From an uncultured Haemophilus sp. (GTDB lineage: Bacteria > Pseudomonadota > Gammaproteobacteria > Enterobacterales > Pasteurellaceae), in assembly GCA_902481695.1 (NCBI GenBank), contig CABSXY010000119.1:1-5941 (forward strand): DNA of 5,941 nucleotides, written 5' to 3'. Each line of letters begins with the position of its first letter. Position 1 is the stretch's first letter. Below are positions 1-5,941 of the stretch, one piece after another. A program made the position numbers and the translations under genes. The notes under the pieces are model-generated. The model saw only the letters and a list, made by a program, of their open reading frames with translations, searched no databases and had not been told where the DNA came from.

Positions 1-1530
1 GCGATCTTACGTGGTTTGAAAGAGCGTTATGAGATCCATCACCATGTAGATATTACTGACCCAGCAATCGTGGCAGCGGCAACACTTTCACATCGTTATA
101 TTTCCGATCGTCAATTGCCGGATAAAGCCATCGACTTAATCGATGAGGCTGCTTCAAGCATCCGTATGGAAATTGACTCTAAACCAGAGCCACTCGATCG
201 TCTTGAACGCCGTATCATCCAATTAAAATTGGAACAACAGGCATTACAAAAAGAAGAAGACGAAGCAAGCCGTAAACGTTTAGACATGTTAGAAAAAGAA
301 CTTTCTGAAAAAGAACGTGAATACGCTGAACTTGAAGAAGTTTGGAAATCAGAAAAAGCGACCCTTTCAGGTTCACAACACATCAAACAAGAGTTAGATG
401 CGGCGAAAACTGAAATGGAACAAGCGCGTCGTGCAGGTGATTTAAGTAAAATGTCTGAGCTTCAATACGGTCGTATTCCTGAATTGGAAAAACAACTTGC
501 TGCCGCTGAAACTAGTGAAGGCAAAGAAATGAGCCTATTACGCTATCGTGTGACGGATGAAGAAATTGCGGAAGTACTTTCTAAAGCAACCGGTATTCCA
601 GTTTCTAAAATGATGGAAGGTGAGAAAGAAAAACTCTTACGCATGGAAGAAGAATTGCACAAACGTGTGATCGGTCAAGAAGAAGCAGTAGATGCCGTCG
701 CGAACGCAATTCGTCGTAGCCGTGCAGGACTTTCTGATCCTAACCGCCCAATTGGTTCATTCTTATTCTTAGGACCAACTGGTGTAGGTAAAACAGAGCT
801 TTGCAAAACTTTGGCGAAATTCCTCTTTGACAGTGAAGATGCGATGGTACGTATTGATATGTCAGAGTTTATGGAAAAACACAGCGTATCTCGTTTAGTG
901 GGGGCGCCTCCAGGCTACGTAGGTTATGAAGAAGGTGGTTATTTAACTGAGGCGGTACGTCGTCGTCCATATTCGGTAATTTTGTTGGATGAAGTGGAAA
1001 AAGCACATGCGGATGTATTCAACATCTTATTACAAGTGTTGGATGATGGTCGTTTAACTGATGGTCAAGGTCGTACTGTGGACTTCCGTAACACCGTGGT
1101 GATTATGACCTCTAACTTGGGCTCTGATTTAATCCAAGGTAGCAAAAACGAAAGCTATGGCGAAATGAAAGCCTTAGTGATGTCAGTGGTGAGTCAACAT
1201 TTCCGTCCGGAATTTATCAACCGTATTGACGAAACTGTGGTATTTCATCCACTTGATAAAGAAAATATCCGTGCAATTGCAAGTATTCAATTAGAACGCT
1301 TAGCAAAACGTATGGAAACTCGTGGTTACGAATTAGTGTTTACTGAAGCGTTATTAGATTTCATTGGTGAAGTCGGTTACGACCCAATTTATGGAGCGCG
1401 TCCATTAAAACGTGCAATCCAACAAGAGATCGAAAACAGCTTGGCACAACAAGTTCTATCTGGTCAATTATTACCAGGCAAAGTAGTCACAATCGATTAT
1501 GTAGATGGCAAAGTTCAAGCCAGACAATAA
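1..1530 (+). CDS. clpB: ClpB disaggregase (Hsp104-type AAA+ chaperone), 5'-truncated by window
   Basis: The reading frame is open from base 1, so the gene starts upstream; 509 residues are present, against about 857 for the whole family member, and the first codon falls near residue 348 of E. coli ClpB. ClpB is a cytosolic hexameric ATPase that threads aggregated proteins through its pore and refolds them together with DnaK/DnaJ/GrpE. Numbering from the first codon, the end of the first AAA+ module lies at about 1-60 (with HRYI and DKAIDLIDEAA), the coiled-coil middle domain that contacts DnaK at about 65-180, and the second AAA+ module from about 200. That module has Walker A GPTGVGKT at 258-265, pore loop GYVG at 305-308, Walker B ILLDE at 327-331, the arginine finger in FINRID (R408) and sensor 2 GAR at 465-467. 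All key residues are intact. One residue is missing relative to E. coli between Walker B and the arginine finger, in a variable loop. The TAA stop is followed within 11 nt by a terminator, so clpB appears to end its own transcript. Confidence 0.98.
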   Translation, partial: AILRGLKERYEIHHHVDITDPAIVAAATLSHRYISDRQLPDKAIDLIDEAASSIRMEIDSKPEPLDRLERRIIQLKLEQQALQKEEDEASRKRLDMLEKELSEKEREYAELEEVWKSEKATLSGSQHIKQELDAAKTEMEQARRAGDLSKMSELQYGRIPELEKQLAAAETSEGKEMSLLRYRVTDEEIAEVLSKATGIPVSKMMEGEKEKLLRMEEELHKRVIGQEEAVDAVANAIRRSRAGLSDPNRPIGSFLFLGPTGVGKTELCKTLAKFLFDSEDAMVRIDMSEFMEKHSVSRLVGAPPGYVGYEEGGYLTEAVRRRPYSVILLDEVEKAHADVFNILLQVLDDGRLTDGQGRTVDFRNTVVIMTSNLGSDLIQGSKNESYGEMKALVMSVVSQHFRPEFINRIDETVVFHPLDKENIRAIASIQLERLAKRMETRGYELVFTEALLDFIGEVGYDPIYGARPLKRAIQQEIENSLAQQVLSGQLLPGKVVTIDYVDGKVQARQ

Positions 1531-1540
1531 TGTGTAAAAT

Positions 1541-1575
1541 AAAAAGCCATTTAGTGAAAGCTAAATGGCTTTTTT
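1541..1575 (+). terminator. Intrinsic terminator after clpB
   Basis: The arms 1541-1554 and 1561-1574 are perfectly complementary (14 bp, core AGCCATTTAG/CTAAATGGCT), with a 6-nt loop at 1555-1560 and five Ts at the 3' side. It starts 11 nt past the clpB stop. The upstream A-run gives a T-run on the other strand, so the hairpin could also work in reverse, but no minus-strand gene here would need it. Confidence 0.93.
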
Positions 1576-1580
1576 ATGCT

Positions 1581-1607
1581 TTGGTAAAAGAGAAAATAGG
1601 GTAGAAT
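1581..1607 (+). promoter_or_regulatory. Possible sigma70 promoter for mog-glnB-tqsA
   Basis: A good -10 match, TAGAAT, lies at 1602-1607, just downstream of the clpB terminator. The best -35 candidate is TTGGTA at 1581-1586 with a short 15-nt spacer; CTTTGG at 1579-1584 gives a 17-nt spacer but a weaker match. Transcription would begin near 1613-1615, leaving a leader of about 30 nt. A promoter is expected here because the terminator cuts the unit off from clpB, but the exact elements are inferred from a consensus match only. Confidence 0.4.
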
Positions 1608-1643
1608 GATCCTGTTTATTGCATATAAAAATGAGGAAAGAAA

Positions 1644-2237
1644 ATGACCGCACTTTTAAAAATTGGTTTGGTTTCAATCTCTGATCGCGCATCAAGTGGT
1701 GTGTATCAAGATCAAGGGATTCCCGAGTTACAACAATGGTTAGAGCAAGCGTTGGTGGAGCCTTTTGAAGTAGAAACGCGATTAATTCCAGATGAACAGC
1801 CATTAATCGAACAAACCTTGAAAGAATTAGTGGATGAGTACCATTGTCATTTAGTGCTCACAACGGGCGGTACAGGTCCGGCAAAACGTGATGTGACACC
1901 TGATGCTACGTTAGCGGTAGCCGATCGTGAAATGCCAGGATTTGGCGAACAAATGCGTCAAGTGAGTTTACATTTTGTACCAACAGCGATTTTATCTCGT
2001 CAAGTTGGTGTGATTCGTAAAAATAGTTTAATTTTGAATTTACCAGGGCAGCCAAAGGCTATCAAAGAAACCTTAGAAGGCGTGAAAGATGAGCAAGGCA
2101 AAGTCTTAGTGAAAGGGATTTTTAGTGCGGTGCCTTACTGCTTGCAATTAATCGACGGTATTTATATTGATACGAAACCAGAAGTGATTGCGAGCTTCCG
2201 CCCGAAAGCCGCACGCCGTGAAAATTTGGAGAAATAA
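1644..2237 (+). CDS. mog: Molybdopterin adenylyltransferase Mog
   Basis: The 197-residue protein matches E. coli Mog (195 residues) nearly end to end. Mog is a cytosolic trimer that adenylylates molybdopterin with ATP, preparing it for molybdate insertion by MoeA in molybdenum cofactor synthesis. The MoaB/Mog fold signature is clear: VSISDRASSGVYQD at 10-23, TTGGTGPAKRDVTPD at 73-87, and LNLPGQPK at 131-138. The two aspartates reported as important in the E. coli enzyme (49 and 82) correspond to D50 and D83 here. ATG at 1644 is chosen because GAGGA lies 6 nt upstream (1633-1637). Codons 2-4 (ACC GCA CTT) are exactly a DNA uptake signal core, which explains why the N-terminus (MTALLK) departs from E. 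coli (MNTLR). It is the first gene of the mog-glnB-tqsA unit; its stop is 1 nt before the glnB ATG. Confidence 0.97.
   Translation: MTALLKIGLVSISDRASSGVYQDQGIPELQQWLEQALVEPFEVETRLIPDEQPLIEQTLKELVDEYHCHLVLTTGGTGPAKRDVTPDATLAVADREMPGFGEQMRQVSLHFVPTAILSRQVGVIRKNSLILNLPGQPKAIKETLEGVKDEQGKVLVKGIFSAVPYCLQLIDGIYIDTKPEVIASFRPKAARRENLEK
1647..1655 (-). repeat. DNA uptake signal sequence (USS), perfect Haemophilus-type core
   Basis: The minus strand reads AAGTGCGGT here, the 9-nt core recognised during natural DNA uptake in Haemophilus-group Pasteurellaceae. On the minus strand it is followed by the expected A/T-rich segments, which extend through the mog ribosome binding site and leader. The element lies inside codons 2-4 of mog. 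Confidence 0.9.
2228..2231 (+). promoter_or_regulatory. Ribosome binding site fixing the glnB start
   Basis: GGAG sits 7 nt before the ATG at 2239, inside the last codons of mog. It favours 2239 over the in-frame upstream ATG at 2188, which would add 17 residues unlike any PII N-terminus and would overlap mog by 50 nt. Confidence 0.85.
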
Positions 2238-2238
2238 G

Positions 2239-2577
2239 ATGAAAAAAATCGAAGCCATTATTAAACCATTTAAATTAGATGATGTGCGTGAAAATTTATC
2301 TGATATTGGTATCAGTGGCATGACAGTGACTGAAGTCCGTGGTTTTGGCCGCCAAAAAGGGCATACAGAGCTTTATCGCGGTGCGGAATATATGGTGGAT
2401 TTTCTACCTAAAGTGAAAATGGAAATTGTCGTGCCGGATGATTTACTTGAACAATGTCTTGAAACCATTGTTGAAACTTGCCAAACAGGGAAAATCGGTG
2501 ATGGGAAGATCTTTGTTTATGATGTAGAACGCGTGATCCGTGTTCGTACAGGCGAAGAAAATGAGGAAGCCATTTAG
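2239..2577 (+). CDS. glnB: Nitrogen regulatory protein PII (GlnB)
   Basis: From ATG 2239 the product is 112 residues, the standard PII length, beginning MKKIEAIIKPFKLDDV. PII is a cytosolic trimeric sensor that binds ATP/ADP and 2-oxoglutarate; GlnD uridylylates it when glutamine is low, and it signals to partners such as the glutamine synthetase adenylyltransferase and NtrB. Visible features are the T-loop at about 37-55 with the uridylylation site Tyr51 in YRGAEY, the B-loop TGKIGDGKIFV at 83-93, and the C-terminal RVRTGEENEEAI. E50, Y51 and A111-I112 fit GlnB at least as well as GlnK, and there is no adjacent amtB, which usually marks glnK. It starts 1 nt after the mog stop, and its TAG stop shares a base with the GTG start of the next gene, so all three are probably cotranscribed and translationally coupled. 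GlnB versus GlnK cannot be proven from the sequence alone. Confidence 0.96.
   Translation: MKKIEAIIKPFKLDDVRENLSDIGISGMTVTEVRGFGRQKGHTELYRGAEYMVDFLPKVKMEIVVPDDLLEQCLETIVETCQTGKIGDGKIFVYDVERVIRVRTGEENEEAI
2563..2569 (+). promoter_or_regulatory. Ribosome binding site fixing the GTG start of tqsA
   Basis: GAGGAAG lies inside the last glnB codons, with AGGA ending 9 nt before GTG 2577. This and the family-like N-terminus support GTG over the next in-frame ATG at 2616, which has no comparable site and would cut into the first membrane segment. Confidence 0.75.
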
Positions 2578-3617
2578 TGGAAAAAAACTTAAATTTTAAC
2601 CGCACTGTAGTCGCAATGGCAGCTTTAGTGATTGTATTTGCGGGAATTAAATTGGCGGCGGAGATTGTCGTGCCTTTTTTATTGGCATTATTTATCGCCA
2701 TTATTTGTTCGCCAGTGATTAAAGCGATGACACAACGCAAAGTGCCACATGGCATCGCCATAGCCTTGTTGTTTATCTTAATTTTAATCGTATTCTTTTT
2801 CCTGGCGGGGTTAATTAATAGCAGTGTACAAGAATTTACACGCTCGATTCCTCAATATAAAGTGCTTCTTTCGGAACGTATAAATGACGTTATGGCGTTA
2901 GCTCAAAAACTGAAATTGCCGATTGTGATTTCTCGCGAAGCCATTATGGAGCATTTTGATCCAAGTGTGATCATGAACTTTGTGAGCCGTTTACTATTAA
3001 ACTTTTCTGGCGTGGTGACGAATGTTTTTGTGTTGATCTTAGCGGTGATTTTTATGCTGCTTGAAGCGCCAACCATGAAGCATAAACTTGCTTTAGTTTT
3101 AAGTGATAATGAACATGATGTTGTCGCGGAAGAACATCATATTGATCGTATTTTAGACGGTGTGATTAGTTATCTTGGTGTGAAAACGGTGATTAGTTTG
3201 TTGACTGGTGTCACGACTTGGATTTTGTTGGACGTAGCGGGTGTGCAATATGCGATTTTATGGGCAACCTTAAGCTTCCTATTAAATTACATTCCAAATA
3301 TTGGTTCGATTATTGCAGCCGTGCCGATTGTTGTTCAAGCGTTATTGCTGAATGGATTTGGTGTGGGCATGGGTGTAACCGTCGGTATCATTGCATCAAA
3401 TATTGTGATTGGTAATATTATTGAACCAAAAATGATGGGAAAAACCTTAGGGCTTTCTACCTTGGTCGTATTCTTTTCGTTGCTTTTCTGGGGATGGTTG
3501 CTCGGTACAGTCGGTATGTTGCTTTCAGTACCGCTAACAATGGCGTTTAAAATTACGTTGGAAAGCTCAGAATCAACGAAGAAATATGCGGCTTTATTAG
3601 GGGATGTAAACGAATAA
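2577..3617 (+). CDS. tqsA: AI-2E family transporter, TqsA-like membrane protein
   Basis: This 346-residue inner-membrane protein belongs to the AI-2E (PerM/TqsA/YdiK) family and resembles E. coli TqsA (344 residues) along most of its length. Diagnostic stretches are LNYIPNIGS at 236-244, IEPKMMGKTLGLSTLVVF at 282-299 and FWGWLLGTVGMLLSVPL at 304-320. Hydrophobic segments lie at about 10-25, 29-46, 58-80, 143-163, 203-223, 226-256, 262-282 and 293-327; a charged soluble-looking stretch at about 82-135 separates the third and fourth. E. coli TqsA is reported to affect export of autoinducer-2; other family members have been linked to ion transport, so the substrate here is inferred. Older Haemophilus annotation calls such genes perM. 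The start is GTG, overlapping the glnB stop by one base (TAGTG), a usual sign of translational coupling. A near-perfect uptake signal lies in codons 8-11 and a perfect one begins on the last base of the stop codon. Confidence 0.9.
   Translation: MEKNLNFNRTVVAMAALVIVFAGIKLAAEIVVPFLLALFIAIICSPVIKAMTQRKVPHGIAIALLFILILIVFFFLAGLINSSVQEFTRSIPQYKVLLSERINDVMALAQKLKLPIVISREAIMEHFDPSVIMNFVSRLLLNFSGVVTNVFVLILAVIFMLLEAPTMKHKLALVLSDNEHDVVAEEHHIDRILDGVISYLGVKTVISLLTGVTTWILLDVAGVQYAILWATLSFLLNYIPNIGSIIAAVPIVVQALLLNGFGVGMGVTVGIIASNIVIGNIIEPKMMGKTLGLSTLVVFFSLLFWGWLLGTVGMLLSVPLTMAFKITLESSESTKKYAALLGDVNE
2599..2607 (-). repeat. Degenerate DNA uptake signal (8 of 9 core bases)
   Basis: The minus strand reads CAGTGCGGT, differing from the core only at the first base. 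It is followed on that strand by two A/T-rich runs with the spacing seen in full uptake signals, so it is more likely a decayed or emerging signal than a random match. It lies in the 5' coding part of the tqsA-like gene. Confidence 0.5.
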
Positions 3618-3625
3618 AGTGCGGT
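3617..3625 (+). repeat. DNA uptake signal sequence (USS), perfect Haemophilus-type core
   Basis: AAGTGCGGT followed by CAAAAAT and, after a short gap, AATTTT matches both the core and the A/T-rich extension of the Haemophilus signal. Its first base is the last base of the tqsA TAA stop codon. It stands alone here; no inverted partner forms a hairpin with it. Confidence 0.92.
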
Positions 3626-3652
3626 CAAAAATCACGTAATTTTAGCAATAAA

Positions 3653-3681
3653 AAAGCCACCGTTATGGTGGCTTTCTTTTT
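3653..3681 (+). terminator. Bidirectional terminator between tqsA and secF
   Basis: The arms 3653-3661 (AAAGCCACC) and 3667-3675 (GGTGGCTTT) pair perfectly around the 5-nt loop GTTAT. Ts at 3677-3681 serve the plus strand, ending the mog-glnB-tqsA transcript 36 nt after its last stop. On the minus strand the A-run at 3650-3655 becomes a T-run, so the same hairpin ends the secDF transcript 23 nt after the secF stop. One compact structure thus appears to serve both converging units. Confidence 0.9.
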
Positions 3682-3698
3682 ATCTGATGTTCGATAGA

Positions 3699-4673
3699 TT
3701 AAGGTAAATCATCGACTTCTTTATCCACTTTTGGTGGAATCATATGTTCACGGCGTAGGCCGATATCATAAGCAATCGCAATCGCGATAAAGATTGATGA
3801 GTAAGTACCAAAACCGATACCAATTAATAACGCTAATGAGAAGTTATGAATTGATGGACCACCAAAGAAGAACAAGGCAATCACAACAAGAAGCGTTGTG
3901 AGAGATGTCATGATGGTTCTCGATAAGGTTTGCGTTAAGGAAATATCAATAATATCGATGGTTTCTACACGGCGAATTTTGCGGAAGTTTTCACGCACAC
4001 GGTCGAATACCACGATACTATCGTTGATGGAATAACCTACAACGGAAAGAATTGCTGCCACGAAGGTTAAATCCATTTCGACTTGTAATGCAGAGAATAC
4101 ACCGAGTGTAATCACCACGTCATGCGCAAGTGAGGCAATACCACCAAAACCTAAACGCCATTCAAAACGTGAGCCCACGTAAATTAACATCATTGCTAGG
4201 GTTGCAAGGGTCGCATAAACCGCACCTTGAGCCAGTTCTTCACCAACGTTTGGACCGACGAATTCGATACTGTTAATATGAATATTAGGGTCAATTGTTT
4301 GGAGCATGCTTTTAACGTGATCACCAATAGCAGAATCGTTATTGTCAGCCGGTAAGCGGATCATCACGTCTTGTACAGAACCGGTTGTTTGTACAATCGG
4401 GCTTGCAATCCCGTTTTGATTTAATGTGCCACGGATTTTTTCTAAATCAGCCGGTTGTGAGAAGTGAGTATCAAATACCACACCACCGGTAAAATCCAAG
4501 CCCCAGTTGAAGCCTTTTGTCACAATGAAGAAGAGGGAAATCGCCATTAAAATTGCGGAAAATGCATACCCTACAAATCTCACTTTCATAAATTCAGTGA
4601 GAGGGAATGGCAATTTAATCCCATTCACTTCACGGATAAAATGTCCGTTTTTATCTTTTGCAAATAATCTCAT
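3699..4673 (-). CDS. secF: Protein translocase subunit SecF
   Basis: The 324-residue product is close in length to E. coli SecF (323). SecF pairs with SecD and associates with SecYEG in the inner membrane, using the proton gradient to help pull proteins through to the periplasm. It has one membrane segment at about 33-53, the P1-type periplasmic domain with GLDFTGG at 58-64, and five further segments at about 148-168, 174-194, 201-224, 250-271 and 277-302. Conserved motifs include FVGPNVGEEL at 138-147, VVGYSINDSIVVFDRVREN at 211-229 and GTYSSIFIAIAIA at 289-301. D218 and R252 align with E. coli D213 and R247, residues implicated in proton-driven function; both are present. The start is supported by AGGA (4678-4681), 4 nt upstream. 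The gene follows secD by 10 nt and its ribosome binding site sits directly next to the secD stop, so the pair is almost certainly one operon and coupled. Confidence 0.98.
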   Translation of the reverse strand: MRLFAKDKNGHFIREVNGIKLPFPLTEFMKVRFVGYAFSAILMAISLFFIVTKGFNWGLDFTGGVVFDTHFSQPADLEKIRGTLNQNGIASPIVQTTGSVQDVMIRLPADNNDSAIGDHVKSMLQTIDPNIHINSIEFVGPNVGEELAQGAVYATLATLAMMLIYVGSRFEWRLGFGGIASLAHDVVITLGVFSALQVEMDLTFVAAILSVVGYSINDSIVVFDRVRENFRKIRRVETIDIIDISLTQTLSRTIMTSLTTLLVVIALFFFGGPSIHNFSLALLIGIGFGTYSSIFIAIAIAYDIGLRREHMIPPKVDKEVDDLP

Positions 4674-4683
4674 CTTATCCTAC

Positions 4684-5940
4684 CTAAATTGATAATTTTT
4701 CAAGACGTTTACCGCCGTATAGGAAGTTCACGATAGCACGTGTTCCGGTAATTGCTGTAAACATTGAAATTGCCACACCTAATGCAAGCGTTACCGCAAA
4801 GCCTTGAATTGGGCCGGTACCCACAGCATAAAGAATGATTGCCGTTAAAATTGTGGTTAAGTTCGCATCGAAGATAGAGGTGAATGCACCATTATAACCT
4901 TCGTTAATGGCTTGCTGGATTGGACGACCATTACGAATTTCTTCTTTGATACGCTCAAAAATAAGTACGTTGGCATCCACCGACATCCCCAGGGTTAATA
5001 CGATACCCGCAATCCCTGGCATGGTGAGTGTTGCACCTGGTAGGATAGACATCAATCCGACTAATAAAACGATATTAATCACCAAGGCGAAGCTTGCGAT
5101 AATACCGAAGATTTTATAGTAAATCAGCATGAATACTATGACGGCAATTAAGCCCCAGAAGCTTGCATCAATACCTTGTTCTACGTTTTGTGCACCAAGA
5201 GAAGGACCGATTGTACGCTCTTCAACAATTTGCACTGGCGCGATTAATGCACCTGATTTTAATAACATAGAAAGGTTTTGTGCTTCTGCAGAACTGCTTA
5301 CACCCGTAATTTGGAAGTTAGAACTAAAGCGACCTTGAATGGTTGCGACGTTAATGACTTCTTCATTTTTCTCTAAAATGGTTTTGCCATTTTCGTCTTT
5401 TTTACCGTTGTCTTTGTATTCTACATACAAGGTTGCCATTGGTTTTTTGTAGTATTTCTTGGTCGTTTGCGACATGATTTCGCCGCCTTCACTGTCCAAG
5501 GTTACACTTACTTGTGGCGTACTGGTGTTTTGGTCTAAACCAGAACTTGAGTTGATGATGTGTTCACCACCCAATACCGCACGTTTGTAAAGCGCAACAG
5601 GTCGACCTTGACGGTCATATTTGATTTCTGTATCAGAAGGCAACATACCACGAGCAGCGGATTCAGGGTTCACTAATGAATTCACAATGCGGAATTCAAG
5701 TGTTGCGGTTGCCCCTAAGATTTCTTTTGCGCGCGCAGTATCTTGAACACCCGGTAATTCGATAACGATACGTTCAGCACCTTGACGTTGGATAACCGCT
5801 TCAGCTACGCCTAATTCAGCGACACGTTTACGTAAAATCGTTAAGTTTTGCTCGATGGCTAAGTTACGTGATTCTGTTAATGCCGCTTCTGAAAGGGCAA
5901 GGTTTAAGGTGTTGTCACCAATGTCAGACACGTCTAATGT
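4684..5940 (-). CDS. secD: Protein translocase subunit SecD, 5'-truncated by window
   Basis: The frame stays open to the window edge, so the gene begins beyond it; 418 residues remain of about 615, and the N-terminal membrane segment and start of the first periplasmic domain are missing. A GTG at 5931 is internal valine, not the start, because homology continues across it. Counting from the first complete codon at 5940, the rest of the P1 domain, with GVAEAVIQRQGAERIVIELPG at about 44-64 (shown in part here) and DTARAKEILGATATLEFR following, runs to about 240; five membrane segments lie at about 256-273, 278-297, 305-327, 355-376 and 379-402. The TLGMSVDANVLIFERIKEE motif carries D322 (bases 4975-4977), which aligns by distance from the C-terminus with E. 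coli D519, a residue important for proton-coupled work. The C-terminal GGKRLEKLSI is typical. With SecF it forms the accessory translocation motor; yajC is the usual upstream neighbour but is outside the window. Confidence 0.98.
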   Translation of the reverse strand, partial: TLDVSDIGDNTLNLALSEAALTESRNLAIEQNLTILRKRVAELGVAEAVIQRQGAERIVIELPGVQDTARAKEILGATATLEFRIVNSLVNPESAARGMLPSDTEIKYDRQGRPVALYKRAVLGGEHIINSSSGLDQNTSTPQVSVTLDSEGGEIMSQTTKKYYKKPMATLYVEYKDNGKKDENGKTILEKNEEVINVATIQGRFSSNFQITGVSSSAEAQNLSMLLKSGALIAPVQIVEERTIGPSLGAQNVEQGIDASFWGLIAVIVFMLIYYKIFGIIASFALVINIVLLVGLMSILPGATLTMPGIAGIVLTLGMSVDANVLIFERIKEEIRNGRPIQQAINEGYNGAFTSIFDANLTTILTAIILYAVGTGPIQGFAVTLALGVAISMFTAITGTRAIVNFLYGGKRLEKLSI

Positions 5941-5941
5941 T

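Noticed and set aside
1531..1643. Molybdenum cofactor riboswitch upstream of mog
   Set aside because: The gap is 113 nt, 34 of which form the clpB terminator; no multi-stem structure can be seen in the short remaining leader.
1631..1684. Short upstream open frame in the mog leader (ATG AGG ... TGA), a possible leader peptide
   Set aside because: Its ATG is part of the mog ribosome binding region and has no Shine-Dalgarno of its own; the 17 codons show no regulatory codon pattern.
1561..1803. 80-codon minus-strand open frame over the mog start
   Set aside because: It would end within the clpB terminator hairpin and is antisense to a confident gene; it looks like a shadow.
2123..2131. TAGTGCGGT inside mog as another uptake signal; similar one-mismatch sites at 4219-4227 and 5576-5584
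   Set aside because: Each has one core mismatch and lacks the A/T-rich extension; conserved coding sequence explains them.
2188..2238. In-frame upstream ATG that would lengthen GlnB by 17 residues
   Set aside because: The extension overlaps mog and is unlike any PII N-terminus; ATG 2239 gives the standard 112 residues and has GGAG 7 nt upstream.
2242..2587. Runs of seven As just after the start codons of glnB (2242-2248) and tqsA (2581-2587), as phase-variable tracts
   Set aside because: Seven bases is short for phase variation, glnB is a housekeeping gene, and A-rich second to fourth codons are common because they aid initiation.
2408..2761. 117-codon open frame on the minus strand across glnB and tqsA
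   Set aside because: It lies antisense to two clearly real genes, resembles no family I know, and has no convincing ribosome binding site.
5929..5931. GTG as a possible start of the minus-strand secD gene
   Set aside because: The frame remains open to the window edge, SecD homology continues upstream, and the conserved N-terminal region is missing, so this is an internal valine codon.

Overview
The window looks like ordinary chromosomal DNA of a gammaproteobacterium of the family Pasteurellaceae, most likely Haemophilus or a close relative. Two things point there: every protein resembles its E. coli and H. influenzae counterpart closely (compared from memory), and there are two perfect copies of the Haemophilus-type DNA uptake signal core AAGTGCGGT (one per strand), plus several one-mismatch copies. 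The A/T-rich codon use is even throughout. I see no insertion sequence, phage gene, CRISPR array, tRNA or rRNA.

Layout. (1) Positions 1-1530, plus strand: the 3' part of clpB, covering the end of the first AAA+ module, the coiled-coil middle domain and the complete second AAA+ module. A strong intrinsic terminator follows at 1541-1574. (2) Positions 1644-3617, plus strand: a tight three-gene unit of mog (molybdopterin adenylyltransferase), glnB (nitrogen regulatory protein PII) and a TqsA-like AI-2E family membrane protein. mog and glnB are 1 nt apart. The glnB stop and the GTG start of the third gene share one base. (3) Positions 3653-3681: a hairpin with T-tracts on both sides, which can end transcription from both directions. 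(4) Positions 3699-5940, minus strand: secF, then the 3' two thirds of secD, whose 5' end lies beyond the window. secD and secF are 10 nt apart and form the usual secDF operon converging on the mog-glnB-tqsA unit.

Functionally these are housekeeping genes: protein disaggregation (ClpB), molybdenum cofactor synthesis (Mog), nitrogen/carbon sensing (GlnB), small-molecule or autoinducer transport (TqsA-like) and the proton-driven accessory motor of the Sec translocon (SecDF). They form three separate transcription units rather than one pathway. No gap without a gene exceeds about 115 bases. I found no new biological system. The points worth checking are the uptake signals set at gene boundaries, the coupling of a PII gene to a transporter of another family, and an exact complementarity between the clpB terminator arm and the tqsA translation start.
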